Below are positions 11,181 to 22,606 of a DNA stretch of 64,000 nucleotides, piece after piece. Under the pieces are notes generated by a model, which saw only the letters and a list, made by a program, of their open reading frames with translations, searched no databases and was not told the origin of the DNA. Position 1 is the first letter of the stretch; each line of letters starts with the position of its first letter. Origin of the DNA: Coptis chinensis (Eukaryota; Streptophyta; Magnoliopsida; Ranunculales; Ranunculaceae); contig CM027377.1 in NCBI GenBank assembly GCA_015680905.1, positions 54,457,501-54,521,500 on the forward strand, written 5' to 3'. The position numbers and the translations under genes were made by a program.

Positions 11181-12156
11181 TCAACTCACATTGCTCAAAC
11201 CTTGAACTGGGGGATAGTCCATCCTTGCCTCGTCCTTGTAGAAATGCCATTCCTTTGCATCCCGCCAATCTATCATAGCTTTCCAGACTTCACTCCACTT
11301 CCTCTTTTTTGCATTGTCTAGATGAGCTATCATTTTATCATCATTAGGGAAAGAACGAACTTTCTTTAGATACTTTGCAGGGCGTCACCATGTCCGAAAT
11401 CGCAAAGAACGAATTATCTTGTTTGTTGGACACATAGAGTTGACCTTTACCCAGTCTTGAAAGGTGGCCGCAAACTGTGGGAAGTACGTCCTCACTATCC
11501 TCGCATGCCATGGCTGGCGGTGATATAGTCTTTGCCGAAAAAGACCGAGCCTTCTTAAGATTCTCAATTTCTAGGTCTGTAATGTCAAAGACGGTATGTT
11601 GCTGGGCCAATGCATGGAATGTCTTACACTCTGACTTTGATGCAGTGGAAAAATGCCAATCCCCCGTGATGTTCAGAAGAATAAATAACATGGCAGTTCC
11701 AACATTCATGGTCATACTGGCTAGTGGAATAGTGAAGTCTGGCCATCGGCCAGCTTCGGCACGTTCTCTGACGTTGGCAATGCCATCGCCATACCGGGCA
11801 GCAAAATCTTCCCTAGAATAGTCATTAAAGTCATTCTCTATCATGTATTGAATGGGGAGGTCTGGCTGAAGAGGAGGAAGGTCTAGGGCCATAGCAACAG
11901 TTGGCTCGTAAAAAGAGTGTCGGGTGTTACCAATACAGAGTGTAAAGCCATTCAAAGGGAAACCCTAGACAACTGGTAGATCTTCCATGTGATCATAAAA
12001 ATAAGTTGCCAAACTTGGGGAGTATGTTTGCTCCGGGTGTAGAATAAGAGAGTTCCAACCAACTTGAGTGATGTAGTCTCTGAAAAGATGTCCATATGCT
12101 GGAGAATTTAGCAACGAATGGAAAGATTGTTCTGGAATCATCTTTGGAGCTTCCAT
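11181..12156 (-). pseudogene. E2 accessory ORF B
   Basis: Starts MEAPKMIPEQSF at 12156 and ends GLSNVS at 11181. A TAG near 11962 replaces a codon in the stretch matching ARGFFLNG of E1, and a frameshift near 11530 moves the C-terminus (FPQFAATFQDWVKVNSM, KKRKWSEVWKAM, EWHFYKDEARMDY) to another frame. It has a single copy of the 84-residue block that is doubled in E1, so the doubling is private to E1. The function is unknown, in the env-like position. YSPSLATYFYDHM and MTMNVGTAMLFILLN are the best-conserved stretches. The latter is hydrophobic, but Asn, Thr and Gly make a membrane span doubtful. Confidence 0.7.
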
Positions 12157-12183
12157 TGTAGAAGATGTGTGAAAAAAATGTGA

Positions 12184-12204
12184 CCTGTTTAGACAAGGAT
12201 AAAC
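12184..12204 (-). promoter_or_regulatory. candidate 3' splice site before E2 ORF B
   Basis: The minus strand reads CCTTGTCTAAACAG followed by GTCAC, with AG at 12186-12185, about 30 bases before the start codon at 12156. E1 has TTTGTTTACAG/GTCG in the same place. Confidence 0.35.
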
Positions 12205-12313
12205 AAATATTAGAGTATGATGAGAATAATTAAGTAAAAAGAAATTACCATAGGAAAATTAAAAACTAAAAAGAAAATGACAAATAATATAAAATTGCAA
12301 AATTTAAATGGTT

Positions 12314-13410
12314 TCATGGGACCAAGTAACGGCGAGGATCCTTTTGTGGGAGGGATCCATTTATAAGATTTTCTATGCCGTCAATCCGTGCAACTGCCCG
12401 TTGCAACATTTCGCTTCCTGCCTGGTAAATCTCGGTGTGGTTCTCCATTATGAGAGTGTGATTTGCCAAGAACTGGTTGTGGCTGTGCAAAAATTGTGCT
12501 TGTTCCTCTTCGTTTATTGTCCGTAGGTCCTGGAATTCAAGAAGACTGGTGATGATAATGTTCTGACGTTTAAATAATGTCATCAGTCCTTGTTGCATTA
12601 AACGAAGACCTTCCATGGGATTAAATACGTTGCATAATGTATTTTCAGTGAAGATGTTGTCGGCGGAACAATCTTCGTCGGTTTCTGTACCGACATGGTT
12701 ATTTGCAACGTCGGGGTTCCAGAATCCGTTCCTACATATTGAGTGAATGGTAAGAATGTTAGCTGTTCGAAGAGGTGTATGAGGAGAAGTACTAGAAAAA
12801 CCCCAGCGTATCATGATAAGTGCCACAATGGTTGGTAAAGGAGCTGCCTTTTTCCTGGCACGTGCGATCGCGTTCCAGAGAAATTTAATAATGCAAAAAT
12901 CATTGCAGTTACTCTGTAAGACCTAGAGTAGATGGAGGAGGGGTTTGGTTATTTCAGAAGTCTTAGACGTGCCGAGCACATTATGAGCTACCCATTGGAT
13001 CACAGATAATTGGTTCTTTTGCAAAGATCGCTGATAAACAATACGGTTTTTTCGGTTGTATTCGCCGCGTGAAGGATAGTTGCAAACATCGATGCCCGAT
13101 ATTGTCGAAAAGGTGAATCCCGGGGTGTACTCCTTGGTTTGTAATAGGAAGTTGAAGTACCTCAGAGATGATTTCCATAGTCAATTCACGCCAAGATCCG
13201 TTAGCACGGACAAAGAATTGCCCGCTTTGGAAATAACCGCTTTTATAGAACAACAAGACCAATTCTCTGGAATAAAAAGCTTGCTTATGATGTAAAAAGA
13301 GGGTGCCATCCTCGACGGATATTTCTATGTAAAAAAGGGATGAAAAAGACCATTTTGGAAATTTTCCATAAAATTTTGCTCGGGCACTAAACTTCGAAAG
13401 TGAGGGCCAT
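12314..13410 (-). pseudogene. E2 accessory ORF D/C, paralogue of ORF A
   Basis: The start at 13410 (MALT) matches E1. Frames are broken in the first 150 bases and near 13100. The last 170 codons (12826-12314) are open: ALIMIRWGFSSTSP, then a long Gln/Asn/His-rich helical tail with NQFLANH and ending YLVP. The N-terminal NFMENFQNGLFHPFF matches the corresponding NFGNLFENGMFAPFF of ORF A in this same element, supporting duplication. The longer open C-terminal half compared with E1 fits E2 being the younger copy. The function is unknown. Confidence 0.7.
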
Positions 13411-13480
13411 TAAAGATGGAGTGGTGAAGAAAAATATTTTTGAAAAAGGTAAGTTAGATTTTTGAGGTGTCTATCCTTGT

Positions 13481-13490
13481 TATAAATAGG
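13481..13490 (-). promoter_or_regulatory. TATA-like site upstream of E2 ORF D/C
   Basis: The minus strand reads CCTATTTATA 71 bases before the ORF D/C start, followed by a CT-rich stretch. It is conserved in position in E1 (5428-5441). Confidence 0.35.
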
Positions 13491-13774
13491 CACCAATCCG
13501 AAAATGTAAAAGATAATGGATCGAGGTGTCACAGGATAGTTAGACCACGTGTATCTTCTAAGATATGTGCAAAAGTGGATGTAGTGTGGATGAGAAGAAT
13601 GGAGCATGTGACAAGGAGTCCCCTTTTTTTTTTTTTTTTTATTTTTTATTTTTTTTACACTAAGTAGCGTAAGTAGAAGGATAAGGAAAATGTAGATATA
13701 CTATCACAATAAGATGTAAGAATGTACAACGGTATGAAAACACAACATAATGATACGGGAAATGAAATACAAAC

Positions 13775-13894
13775 CTAAATATTAGATAGAACTATATGCC
13801 ACATTAACAACATTACTATAATGAAACAAACAAGCATGAAGACTTGATTAGCATATTCAATTTGCCGCTGCTCAAACTTTTCTAGTGCATTCAT
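13775..13894 (-). CDS. E2 small single-membrane-span ORF, 39 residues
   Basis: Starts MNALEKFEQRQIEYANQ, then a hydrophobic span VFMLVCFIIVMLLMWHIVL, then SNI and stop. An N-terminal charged helix and one span fill the whole protein. The start is fixed by agreement with E1 (6009). A TATA-like TATAAATAAG lies at 13991-14000, with a CT-rich leader of about 70-100 bases between. It is the only uninterrupted accessory gene in E2. The family is unknown to me. It could be a real membrane peptide or the remnant of a longer env-like gene. It is too short to score well in ordinary gene finding. Confidence 0.5.
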   Translation of the reverse strand: MNALEKFEQRQIEYANQVFMLVCFIIVMLLMWHIVLSNI

Positions 13895-13990
13895 GAAGCT
13901 TGAAATTTGGAGCGGACTAAAAACAATTTTTTAGAATAAGAAGTGTAGAGGGAAGAATATGAAATGAGTGAATGTGGAGGAAGTATTGAA

Positions 13991-14000
13991 CTTATTTATA
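13991..14000 (-). promoter_or_regulatory. TATA-like site upstream of E2 small membrane ORF
   Basis: The minus strand reads TTTCTATAAATAAG, then a CT-rich leader to the ATG at 13894. E1 has the mutated TTTCTACAAATAG at the same place (about 6117-6130). Confidence 0.4.
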
Positions 14001-14314
14001 GAAAGAACTTTGTCGTTTTCTGACCGTTTTTTGTGCGTTTTCATGACCGTTTTCTGACCGTTTAATAAAACATTAGTTTACGGTAAAGTTTGCTGTTAAG
14101 TGTGACATCTAAAATATATATGTATATATATCTATATAAATTATTATTACTAATATTTTTATATATGTTCCTACCTATAAAATAGAATATTAGACATCAC
14201 TAATATATCCAGGCAGAAATTTTTAGGAAATAACCTACTATTAGGCTGGAAATGCAAACACGTAAATCAAATATCTGACATAAATATTATACAAGACTGG
14301 AAAAAATAAACTAG

Positions 14315-15458
14315 CTACTGATGATCCTCAGGGGATGCAGAAGAATCCTCGGGGGCTGCAGAAGAAGAACCAGGAGTCCTGCAACGTCGTGCAGTACGAG
14401 CTCCCGTGGAGGCTAACTGCTCTTGGATATCACCAAGAGTATCCATCACCTAAGCCTGAAACTGATGCTGGCTCGCCATGAACATTCGCTGGAACTGGTT
14501 TTGGCGAGTAAGCATATGGTCCTGGAATGCAGTCATGGAAGCTCTCATTTCCTCACTGAATTCGCCAATGCCGCTCATCATCGACTCGTGGCGAGTGGTC
14601 ATATCTATCCTTAACTCACCCAAGGTATGTCTCATCGATGCCTGGCGAGTGTACATGTCTCTCATACCACTGTTCACAGCACGTAAGGCCAGTCTCATCA
14701 AAGTAGGGTGGGTGAGAGGAGCCTACGCTAGCGTGCTCGGTAGCCCTAGGTACTGTGGGTTCCCAAGGGTCTTGTATGCATTTCTTGAAGACAAGCATAT
14801 TCTCATATTGTGGTATAGGGAGTAATGGGGTGGCGGATAGAAAACCCAAGGTAATCATAACTTGTGTTACCAGAACAGCAAGAGGGGCTGATCTAAGAGT
14901 GGCATGTGTAATAATATCAAAAAGAAAGGTAACGATGCAGAAGTTACCTTTTCGCTCCTGGAGGATCCAGAGAAGGTGGAGGAAGGTCTTGTTGATGTCT
15001 GAAGGCTTCGAGGTGCCAATGACGTTCAGTCCTAGCCATTGAGTCACAACCAGCTGGTTCCGTCGCACCGAGCGCTGATACGCGCATTTTCTGTCTATGT
15101 TGTACTCTCCCTCGATTAGTGTGTCTAGCATTAGGTCGTAAGTCCATGGGTACACGGACTGCTGGCCGAAGTCGACGCGGTCGACCGACCCGGAGGAATG
15201 CCCGTGATCCCGGAGAGCAAAACAGGTGTGACTTCGTGGCGCACACCCTCGACGGTAACCCAAAAATGGTCGCTATTAAAGCTCCCATTATCGTAGAATT
15301 TCATCACCAAATCCTTGGAATAAAGCCCTCCATTAGCATATAACAAGTACTTCCCATCCTCTAGAGTGAATTTCATTATCAAAGAATGGAGCAAACATCC
15401 CGTTTTCAAATAAATTTCCAAAATTTTTCTCCACACAAATACGCCTGTTACCGGCCAT
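14315..15458 (-). pseudogene. E2 accessory ORF A
   Basis: Starts MAGNRRICVEKNF at 15458 and ends PEDHQ at 14315; net frame is lost through frameshifts near 15340, 15190 and 14700. The core motifs of E1 ORF A are all present: LVMKFYDNGSF, NQLVVTQWLGLN, TSKPSDINKTFLHLLW, FCIVTFLFDIITH and SAPLAVLVTQ. The helical tail includes MYTRQASMRHTLGEL and NQFQRMFMASQHQFQA, followed by a stop where E1 keeps Gln. The product is of unknown function, in the env-like position directly after integrase. Palindromes at 15552-15598 lie about 95-140 bases upstream. Confidence 0.75.
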
Positions 15459-15551
15459 TACTGGTCTTACGGAGAGGCTAGATATGGATTAATGATGAGG
15501 GGAAGAAATGGGACTTGCTGACGGAAGGGAATTGTGGTCGGAGTTGTAACA

Positions 15552-15598
15552 GTCTCGCGCGAGACCTGTATTTAGTGTGGGCCTATCTCATGTGAGAC
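15552..15598. promoter_or_regulatory. paired GTCTCG-type palindromes upstream of E2 ORF A
   Basis: GTCTCGCGCGAGAC at 15552-15565 is a perfect palindrome, and ATCTCATGTGAGAC at 15585-15598 is a degraded one. The arrangement and distance to ORF A match E1. They could be transcription-factor sites or RNA hairpins. Confidence 0.45.
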
Positions 15599-15813
15599 TT
15601 AAACGAGAGGGGGCAAGATCCGGTTTTTTAGGAAGAAGAAGGATGTAAGGGTGACGCGTGTTTTCGGGTTTTTCTTGTTTAAATGGACCGAGAAATCGAT
15701 ATTTTGGTTGGGCCAAAAAATTTTCCCAAGCCCAAATTGAGCCTAAAGCCCGATTTAAGCCTAAAAAAATCTAAATGCTTACCCACGAGTCCAATTGGGC
15801 TCGTTTGGACTCG

Positions 15814-18800
15814 TTAGACCGGATCCTGAAGAAGAGTCTGTTCAACATCTGGTGAGTGTAATTCGTGGTAATGTTTTAGGCATTGTCCATTGACTTGAAA
15901 TTTGCTGTTATCTTGTGGATTAAGCAAAGAGATTGCCCCATAATGTTTCACAGCTGACACAATGAAAGGACCAGACCATCATGTTTTCAATTTACCAGGA
16001 AAAATGTGTAATGTGGAGTTGTACAGTAAAACTTTTTAGCCAATTTTAAAATCCTTACGCAAAATGTGCTTGTCGTGCACTCTTTTCATATTAGCTTTGT
16101 AGGATTTTGAGAGATCATAAGCATCACTCCGAATCTCCTCAAGCTCATTTAATTGCAGTTTTCGCTTCTCGCCTGCCTCGATGATATTGTAATTGAGGCT
16201 TTTGATGGCCCAAAGGGCACGATGCTCAAGTTCAACTGGCAGATGACAAGGTTTTCCAAAAACAATGCGGTAAGGAGACATCCCTATAGGTGTCTTAAAT
16301 GCTGTTCGGTATGCCCACAAGGCATCCGATAAGCGGAGAGACCAGTCCTTTCTTGATGGGTTGACAGTTTTCCTCGAATAGACTTTATCTCTCCGTTGGA
16401 GACTTCCACTTGGCCACTCGTTTGTGGGTGATATGGAGTAGCAACTTTGTGAGTAACTCCATATTTTTTCATTAAAAACCCAAAAATTTTATTACAAAAA
16501 TGTGTACCCCCCATCACTGATGATAGCTTTGGGGACACCAAAATGAGAGAAAATGTTTTCTTTAACAAATTTCATGACAGTCTTATGGTCATTTGAGCGA
16601 CATGCGAGTGCCTCAATCCATTTGGACACATAGTCTACAACGACTAAAATGTATAGAAAACTTTGAGAAATAGGGAAAGGTCCCATAAAATCAATGCCCC
16701 AAACATAAAAATTTTCCACAATCAAGATAGGATTTAGGGGCATCATATTTCGTTTGGTAATTCAACCTAGGTGCTGACAACGAATGCAAGCTATGCAATG
16801 TTCGTGTGCACCGCAAAAAAGGGTAGGCCAGTAAAAACCACATTGTAATACATTGGCCGCAGTTTTCTTTCCACTAAAATGACCTCCGCAAGATTGTTCA
16901 TGGCAAAAGGATAATACGCGTTATTGTGCTCCTACCGAAATGCAAATACCGAATGAGTTGGTCGGAACAATACTTAAAGAGGTAGGGGTCATCCCAAAAA
17001 TAATATTTTATAGTGGATAAGAACTTTTTATGATCTGGACGTGACCAAGAGGAAGGAACTTCCTCAGTAACTAGGTAGTTAACGATATCTGCGTACCATG
17101 GAGATGAGAAAATAGGGTACAAATATTCGTCTGGGAAGGAATCACAGATGGCTTCAGAATCACTATCAATGTCACCAACTAGCCTTGATAAATGGTCGGC
17201 CATGACATTTTCGGTTCCTTTCTTGTCTTTAATTTCCAGAGTGAATTCTTGCAAGAGAAGGATCCAGCAGAACAATCGTTGTTTTGCATCCTTTTTCGCG
17301 AGTAAATACCGAAGTGCGGCATGGTCAGTATATACGATAGTGGATGTTCCAACTAGGTAAGGGCGAAACTTATCCAAGGCATAGACAACAGCTAGGAACT
17401 CTTTCTCAGTTGTTGTGTAATTACATTGAGCGTCATTAAGAGTTTTACTAGCGTAGTAAATGACAATGGGTTTGTCATCACGTCGTTGGCCTAGTACGGC
17501 CAATAGGAAAGTCGCTAGCGTCACACATTAGTTCAAATGGTTGAGACCAATCAGGGGGTTGAATGATAGGAGCGGTAGTCAGAGCGGTTTTTAGAGTATC
17601 AAAAGCTTTTTTGCAATTGAAATTGAAGTCGAATACTGCATCCTTAAGTAGGAGATTGGTTAAAGGTCGAGCAACATTAGAAAAATCCTGAATGAATCTC
17701 CTGTAAAACCCAGTGGCCTAAAAAGGCACGGATATCACGAACTGTACGTGGGAAAAGTAGCGAAGCAATTTTAACAATTTTAGCTTTATCAACCTCTATG
17801 CCGTCTTTTGAAACAATTTGACCTAGAACAAGTCCTTTGGTAACTATGAAATGACACTTCTCCCAATTGAGTACCAGATTTTTCTCTTCGCAACGCGTTA
17901 ATACTTTAGAAAGGTTGGATAGGCAGTCGTCAAAGGAATTTCCGAAGATCGAAAAATCGTCCATGAAGACTTCCATATAATGTTCCACCATATCACTGAA
18001 AATGTGAAGCATACAGCGTTGGAAGGTGCCTGGGGCATTACAAAGACCAAAAGGCATTCGTCTGTATGCAAAGGTTCCAAAGGGACACGTGAAAGTTGTC
18101 TTTTCTTGATCGGCGGGATCGATGACAATTTGGAAGTATCTGGAATAGCCATAAAAAAAACAGTAGTAAGCATGACCGGCTAAACATTCTAGCATCTGGT
18201 CAATGAATGGGAGAGGGAAGCGATCTTTACGTGTTCTTGCATTAAGTTTGCAATAGTCAATGCAAATTCTCGATTTTAATGGAATGCGAGTGGAGATGCA
18301 CTCACCATTTTCATTTTGTACAACTTGAATGCCGGACTTTTTAGGAACAACGTGGACATGACTAACCCAATCACTATCAGAGATAGGGTATATGATGCCC
18401 GCATCAAGTAAACGTAAAACTTCCTCTCTCACCACTTCCTTCATGGCGGGATAAAGGCGGCGTTGTGGTTCTCGCGATGTCTTTGTGCTGTCATCGAGAT
18501 GTATGCGATGCGTGCATATGCTAGGGTCTATTCCCTTGATATCATCTAAGGACCATCCGATAGCGGAGCGGTGTTCACGAATGACATGAATCAAACGTGC
18601 CTCTTCGTCGGTAGTCAAGTGAGCAGAAATTATTATAGGGTGACTACCATCGAGATCGAGATGCATGTACTTCAAATCAGAGGGTAGAGGTTTTAAATCC
18701 GGAGTTGGAGGATTGGGGATCAAGGATTCATGAGGTATCATCTCTTCAATGGAAAAGAGTGAATCCGGTTCTTCTGAATCAGTTTGCAATGCAGCAGTAG

Positions 18801-19837
18801 GATCAAATAGTGGTACCAACTCTAATAATGTGTGGACATCTTTTATGTACGAGTCATCATCAAACTCAGGATTATCAAAAGAAAGAAATTGGTGTATCTC
18901 GTCTGGGGGAAAAGAGTTTGTGAAATAATCATATTCCAGTCTATCAACCAAACTAATCTCGCCCTCCATTATAGGATCGAGAAATTGTTTCATTAATTTG
19001 AATACGTTGAGTTCGACAGAAAGGTTCCCGAAAGATAATGTCATTGAACCGTCCCGACAATTAATGAGAGCGTTAGCAGTTGCAAGAAAAGGACGTCCCA
19101 AGATGATAGGAATGGAGTCACATGCCACTTCAGTATCTAAAATGGCAAAATCGACTGGGTAGTAAAATTCTTGGACCTTGACTATGACGTTCTCTACTAT
19201 GCCCTTTGGGTACTTGATGGAGCAATCCGCGAGTTGCAGAGTCATATTGGTAGGTTTTAATTCATGAAGACCTAACTGCTTAAATAAGTAGTAGGGAAGT
19301 AGGTTAACACTGGCACCTAGGTCTAAAAGTGCGATAGCGGTATACTTGTCGCCCAACGGGCATGGTACAGTTGGTCGACCTGGGTCCTTGTACTTTACCA
19401 CACCGTTGGTAGTGGTAATTGAGGGAAACTGCTCAGTGAGGAACGCTTGTTGAGGAATATTCGTACGTCGTTTGGTTGTGCACATGTCCTTCAAAAACTT
19501 GGCATGCTTGGGTAAATCCTTAAGAGCATCTAGGAAAGGTAAGTTTATGGTCAAATTTTTGAAGGTTTCACGGATCTCATCGAAATGTTCATCACGTTTG
19601 TTCTTTACCAAACGGGCAGGGAACGGAGCTTTTGGGTGGAATCGCGCATAAGAATCAGTGGTGTCTTTCCCTAGGGACGTGGGTGTAGATTTGGAAGGTA
19701 CAACTTTGTCCGTTATAGGTTGTGAGGTAGGAGTTGGAAGGACGTCAGCCGTGGTTTTTGTCGATTTCTCGTCTGGCATACGTATTTTATTGTCGATGGT
19801 TCGGCCAGAACAAAGAGTGGTAATGGCATTTACCTCA
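15814..19837 (-). pseudogene. pol: E2 pol: protease, reverse transcriptase, RNase H, integrase
   Basis: The first 700 codons are open (19779-17677). Protease has DLGAS near 19323 and the ILGRPFLAT flap. RT has RMPFGLCNAPGTFQ and FMDDFSIFG (about 17950). RT motif A reads FFYGYS near 18155 where E1 has FLDGYS, so the first catalytic Asp is Tyr. RNase H (17524-16898) has [24 protein letters not shown] and ADHLSRL. Integrase has a zinc-finger remnant with CIACIRCQHLG, then D (WGIDFMGPF), D (ISDGG) and E ([11 protein letters not shown]), and ends LLQDPV at 15814. Frameshifts fall near 17500-17600, 16500 and 16300. A stop separates it from gag. It made the enzymes for copying and inserting the element and is now inactive. 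Confidence 0.88.
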
Positions 19838-21410
19838 CCTTAGCTTAGATTACTAAATCTTGGTGCATTGTTGAGTTCAAAGGTAGTGTTTGTAGGCTTA
19901 GGGTTTGGAACTGCTTGGCCAGGGAACACGCCCTTTTGACTTTTATCCTGAGCTAACAGCTGAAGAGACTGTTGGATAGAAGCTAGGATTTGATTCTGTT
20001 GATTCATGTATGTCGGAAAAGTTTCAGCTGTTTTATCGGCTGTGGACTGTACCAGCGGAGCAGCAGGAACTAGTTCACGGTTATTATTTACGGGTTGATT
20101 TTTGTAGCCATATCCTTGATTAGCGGAAACAAGGTTGCGGTTGTTTTGGTACCCTATGTTTGTATTGTTGGGAAAATTACTTTGCCCTTGCTGGAATTGC
20201 GGAGGATTTCCTTGACGATAGGAATTGTAGTTCGCGGGTGGTCGTAGAGGAACGTTGTTGACACCCGGGGGAGCTTGTTGTTGGGCAGGGGGTGTCCAAG
20301 CTAAATTCGGATGTTGTCGCCATGGTGTATTAGGGATGTTGAAAGCACAAGCCTCTTTAGAAGGTTGGGGTGGGCACTCGTATACCAAAGGACAATAAGA
20401 ATCGGCATGCTCAGGACTTAAGTAAATAGGACATGGGGAAGCGTTCAGCCATGACCTGTTTGGATTTTTGATCATTTACTTGTACCGAAAGAGCATCGAC
20501 CTTTTTGTTTAGGGACTCGATTAGAGTTTTTAATTCCGGATCGGATTTGACCTCGAACATAGACGTAACTTTGGTAGGAGTGTCTTTAGAAGATCTGGAA
20601 GAATCAGTGTCTCCCCAATGGTTGCTTCGTGAAGCCTGCTTCTCAAGAAAAGTGTATGCTTCAATAGCGCCCTTGTCCATGAAACAACCACCGTTCATGA
20701 TATCTAATGTTTCCTTTGATGGTCGAGAGAGACCATTAAAGAATGAACGGACTAATACAAATGTGTCGAAGTTGATGATGGGGACATTCGAGAAGTAGAT
20801 CAAGAATCTGCTCCATGCTTCCGAAAAGGATTCCCTGGTCTTTGTCGAAAAGAATTGAATCTTTTGAAGCATTTCTGTAGTTTTCTTCTCGAGTATAGAA
20901 CTTTATCATGAATGCTTGTACGAAGTTTGGCCCATGTGTCAATGGATTGCGGCGCTTCACCCGTGAGCCAAACCGAAGCTTTATCAGCTAAGGTGAAGGG
21001 GAAACAACCTAAGCAAGACTTGTTTGTTGGTAAATGGATGGCGGAAAGTGGTGACTACTTGTTGCATCCGACGAAAGGTGATTATCGCGGTTTTTCATGG
21101 TCTAGACCATGGTAAACGAATAACAAACCGAAAATGTTTAGCGGAATTCAAAATCACCTACAATAGCATCGAGTTTAATGCAAGAAGCAGGTCCTTCTTG
21201 TAAGGCAGTATAGAAATCCGAAAGGGGTTTCTCGACTGTGGGATTTTCCTGGGCCATAATTAAGGGAGATGATAGCAACAGAGATGTTTGACGAGGTTGG
21301 TTTACGGAGGAGGAACAATGTCTAGGAGATAGCATAAGCAGGTGTTTATTGTATTTCCGACGCCGATATGTAAGTTCTAATTCCTTATGTTTACTAGACC
21401 GTAGTCTCAT
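19838..21410 (-). pseudogene. gag: E2 gag
   Basis: Starts MRLRSSKHKELE at 21410, the start shared with E1, E4 and E5. It encodes the capsid/nucleocapsid protein. Segments in order: KPLSDFYTALQEGP; FMIKFYTREE in another frame; FFSTKTRESFSEAWSRF; CFMDKGAIEA; KKVDALSVQVND; a knuckle C-PI-Y-LSPE-H-ADSY-C in which the second Cys is Tyr; then a Gln/Asn-rich tail. At least three frameshifts break it, plus a TAA at 19838 where E1 and E4 keep Gln before GEVNAITT, which splits gag from protease. Confidence 0.82.
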
Positions 21411-22606
21411 ACAAATATAAATTTTAATTTAAGGTTCATAAGGAACGAATTATGACTGGAGGTTTTAGAATTAAGGAAAGAGGGAGGTGAAGCACGTCTT
21501 CCTAAGCTGTTGCTAACTTGAGCAGGTAAGCTAGGATAACGTGTGAATATTCCAGCAGCTAGGTCACTTGAGAGAATTGAGGGAGGTTGTTCATGCTAGC
21601 ACGTTCTTTAATTAGGCAACCTCAATTTTTTTCAAGTTTCCTAGGCACTGATGGAATAGGATGATGATTTATGATGGTGTATTATGCGGGGTGTTATTAA
21701 GATGATTTAGATGAAATTTTTAATTACTATGATTTTTTTTATTTTTTTATTTTTTTAGTTTACGTAATTAATGTATTATGGAGACGTGATTACGAAATAT
21801 GCAATTAAAAACGATAGATGCTAAAATAGAAACTAACTAACATATACTCGTTTACGCAGAAAGTCTACACATGCAAATCTATATTACTTATACGTGCAAC
21901 TATATGTAAGTTATATGTGAGCTAGGGGAATGTTGAGAACGAACTCATACAAATGAATACCGCGTACGTGAATTGATGTAACATACACATACAAAAATAT
22001 TCTAAGCAGGTGGTTTGAAACTACACATACATCCAAATATATTCGAATCATATTGATCGTGTTAATGTGAATATGTAATGACGAACCACATTTATATGCA
22101 AAGAGTTCTTATGCCACACACAAACATGCAAGGTAAAACAGGTTATAGTAACAACCAAATAATATCCTCGACAAAGTTTGAGGAGTTTAAGGATTTGAAA
22201 CCTGGTGTCCCGCGATTCCTCGTACACGATCGAACTAACTCCCGAGCTTGTGAACTTACTTGCTAAACTGGACAAGAGAGTCCAAAAGAGTACTGAAAAG
22301 GAAAGTGGCATGTACCTGAAAATCGGAGTGTTGATACTCCAGGTTAGTCTCTCGCGCTACTAATTTAGTCTCGTCCGAGACTCTTTTGTCAGTTCAGTAC
22401 TTCAAGTTCCTACGTAATACTTAAACTGTGCTAATAAAAATAAACAAAACTTGGTTCACAGATATTTGTTTGTAGAAAAAGTTAAGGCAAACAGTTACGT
22501 AACACGTTAGTATCGTAAAAGAAATGGAAATTTTAAAAAATGAAGAGGTAGGGGAGGGGGTTTTACGTGATGTGTTCCAGTTATTACGTTAAGTCTAGAG
22601 TCCTTC
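21411..22606 (-). other. E2 leader between primer site and gag
   Basis: About 1.2 kb in which only one frame looks conserved: 22093-21911, 61 codons open, matching the 60-codon leader ORF of E1 and E4 but lacking its ATG. A GGAGT...ACTCC hairpin lies at 22325-22340 and GTCTCGTCCGAGAC at 22368-22381. I see no other gene. Confidence 0.6.
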
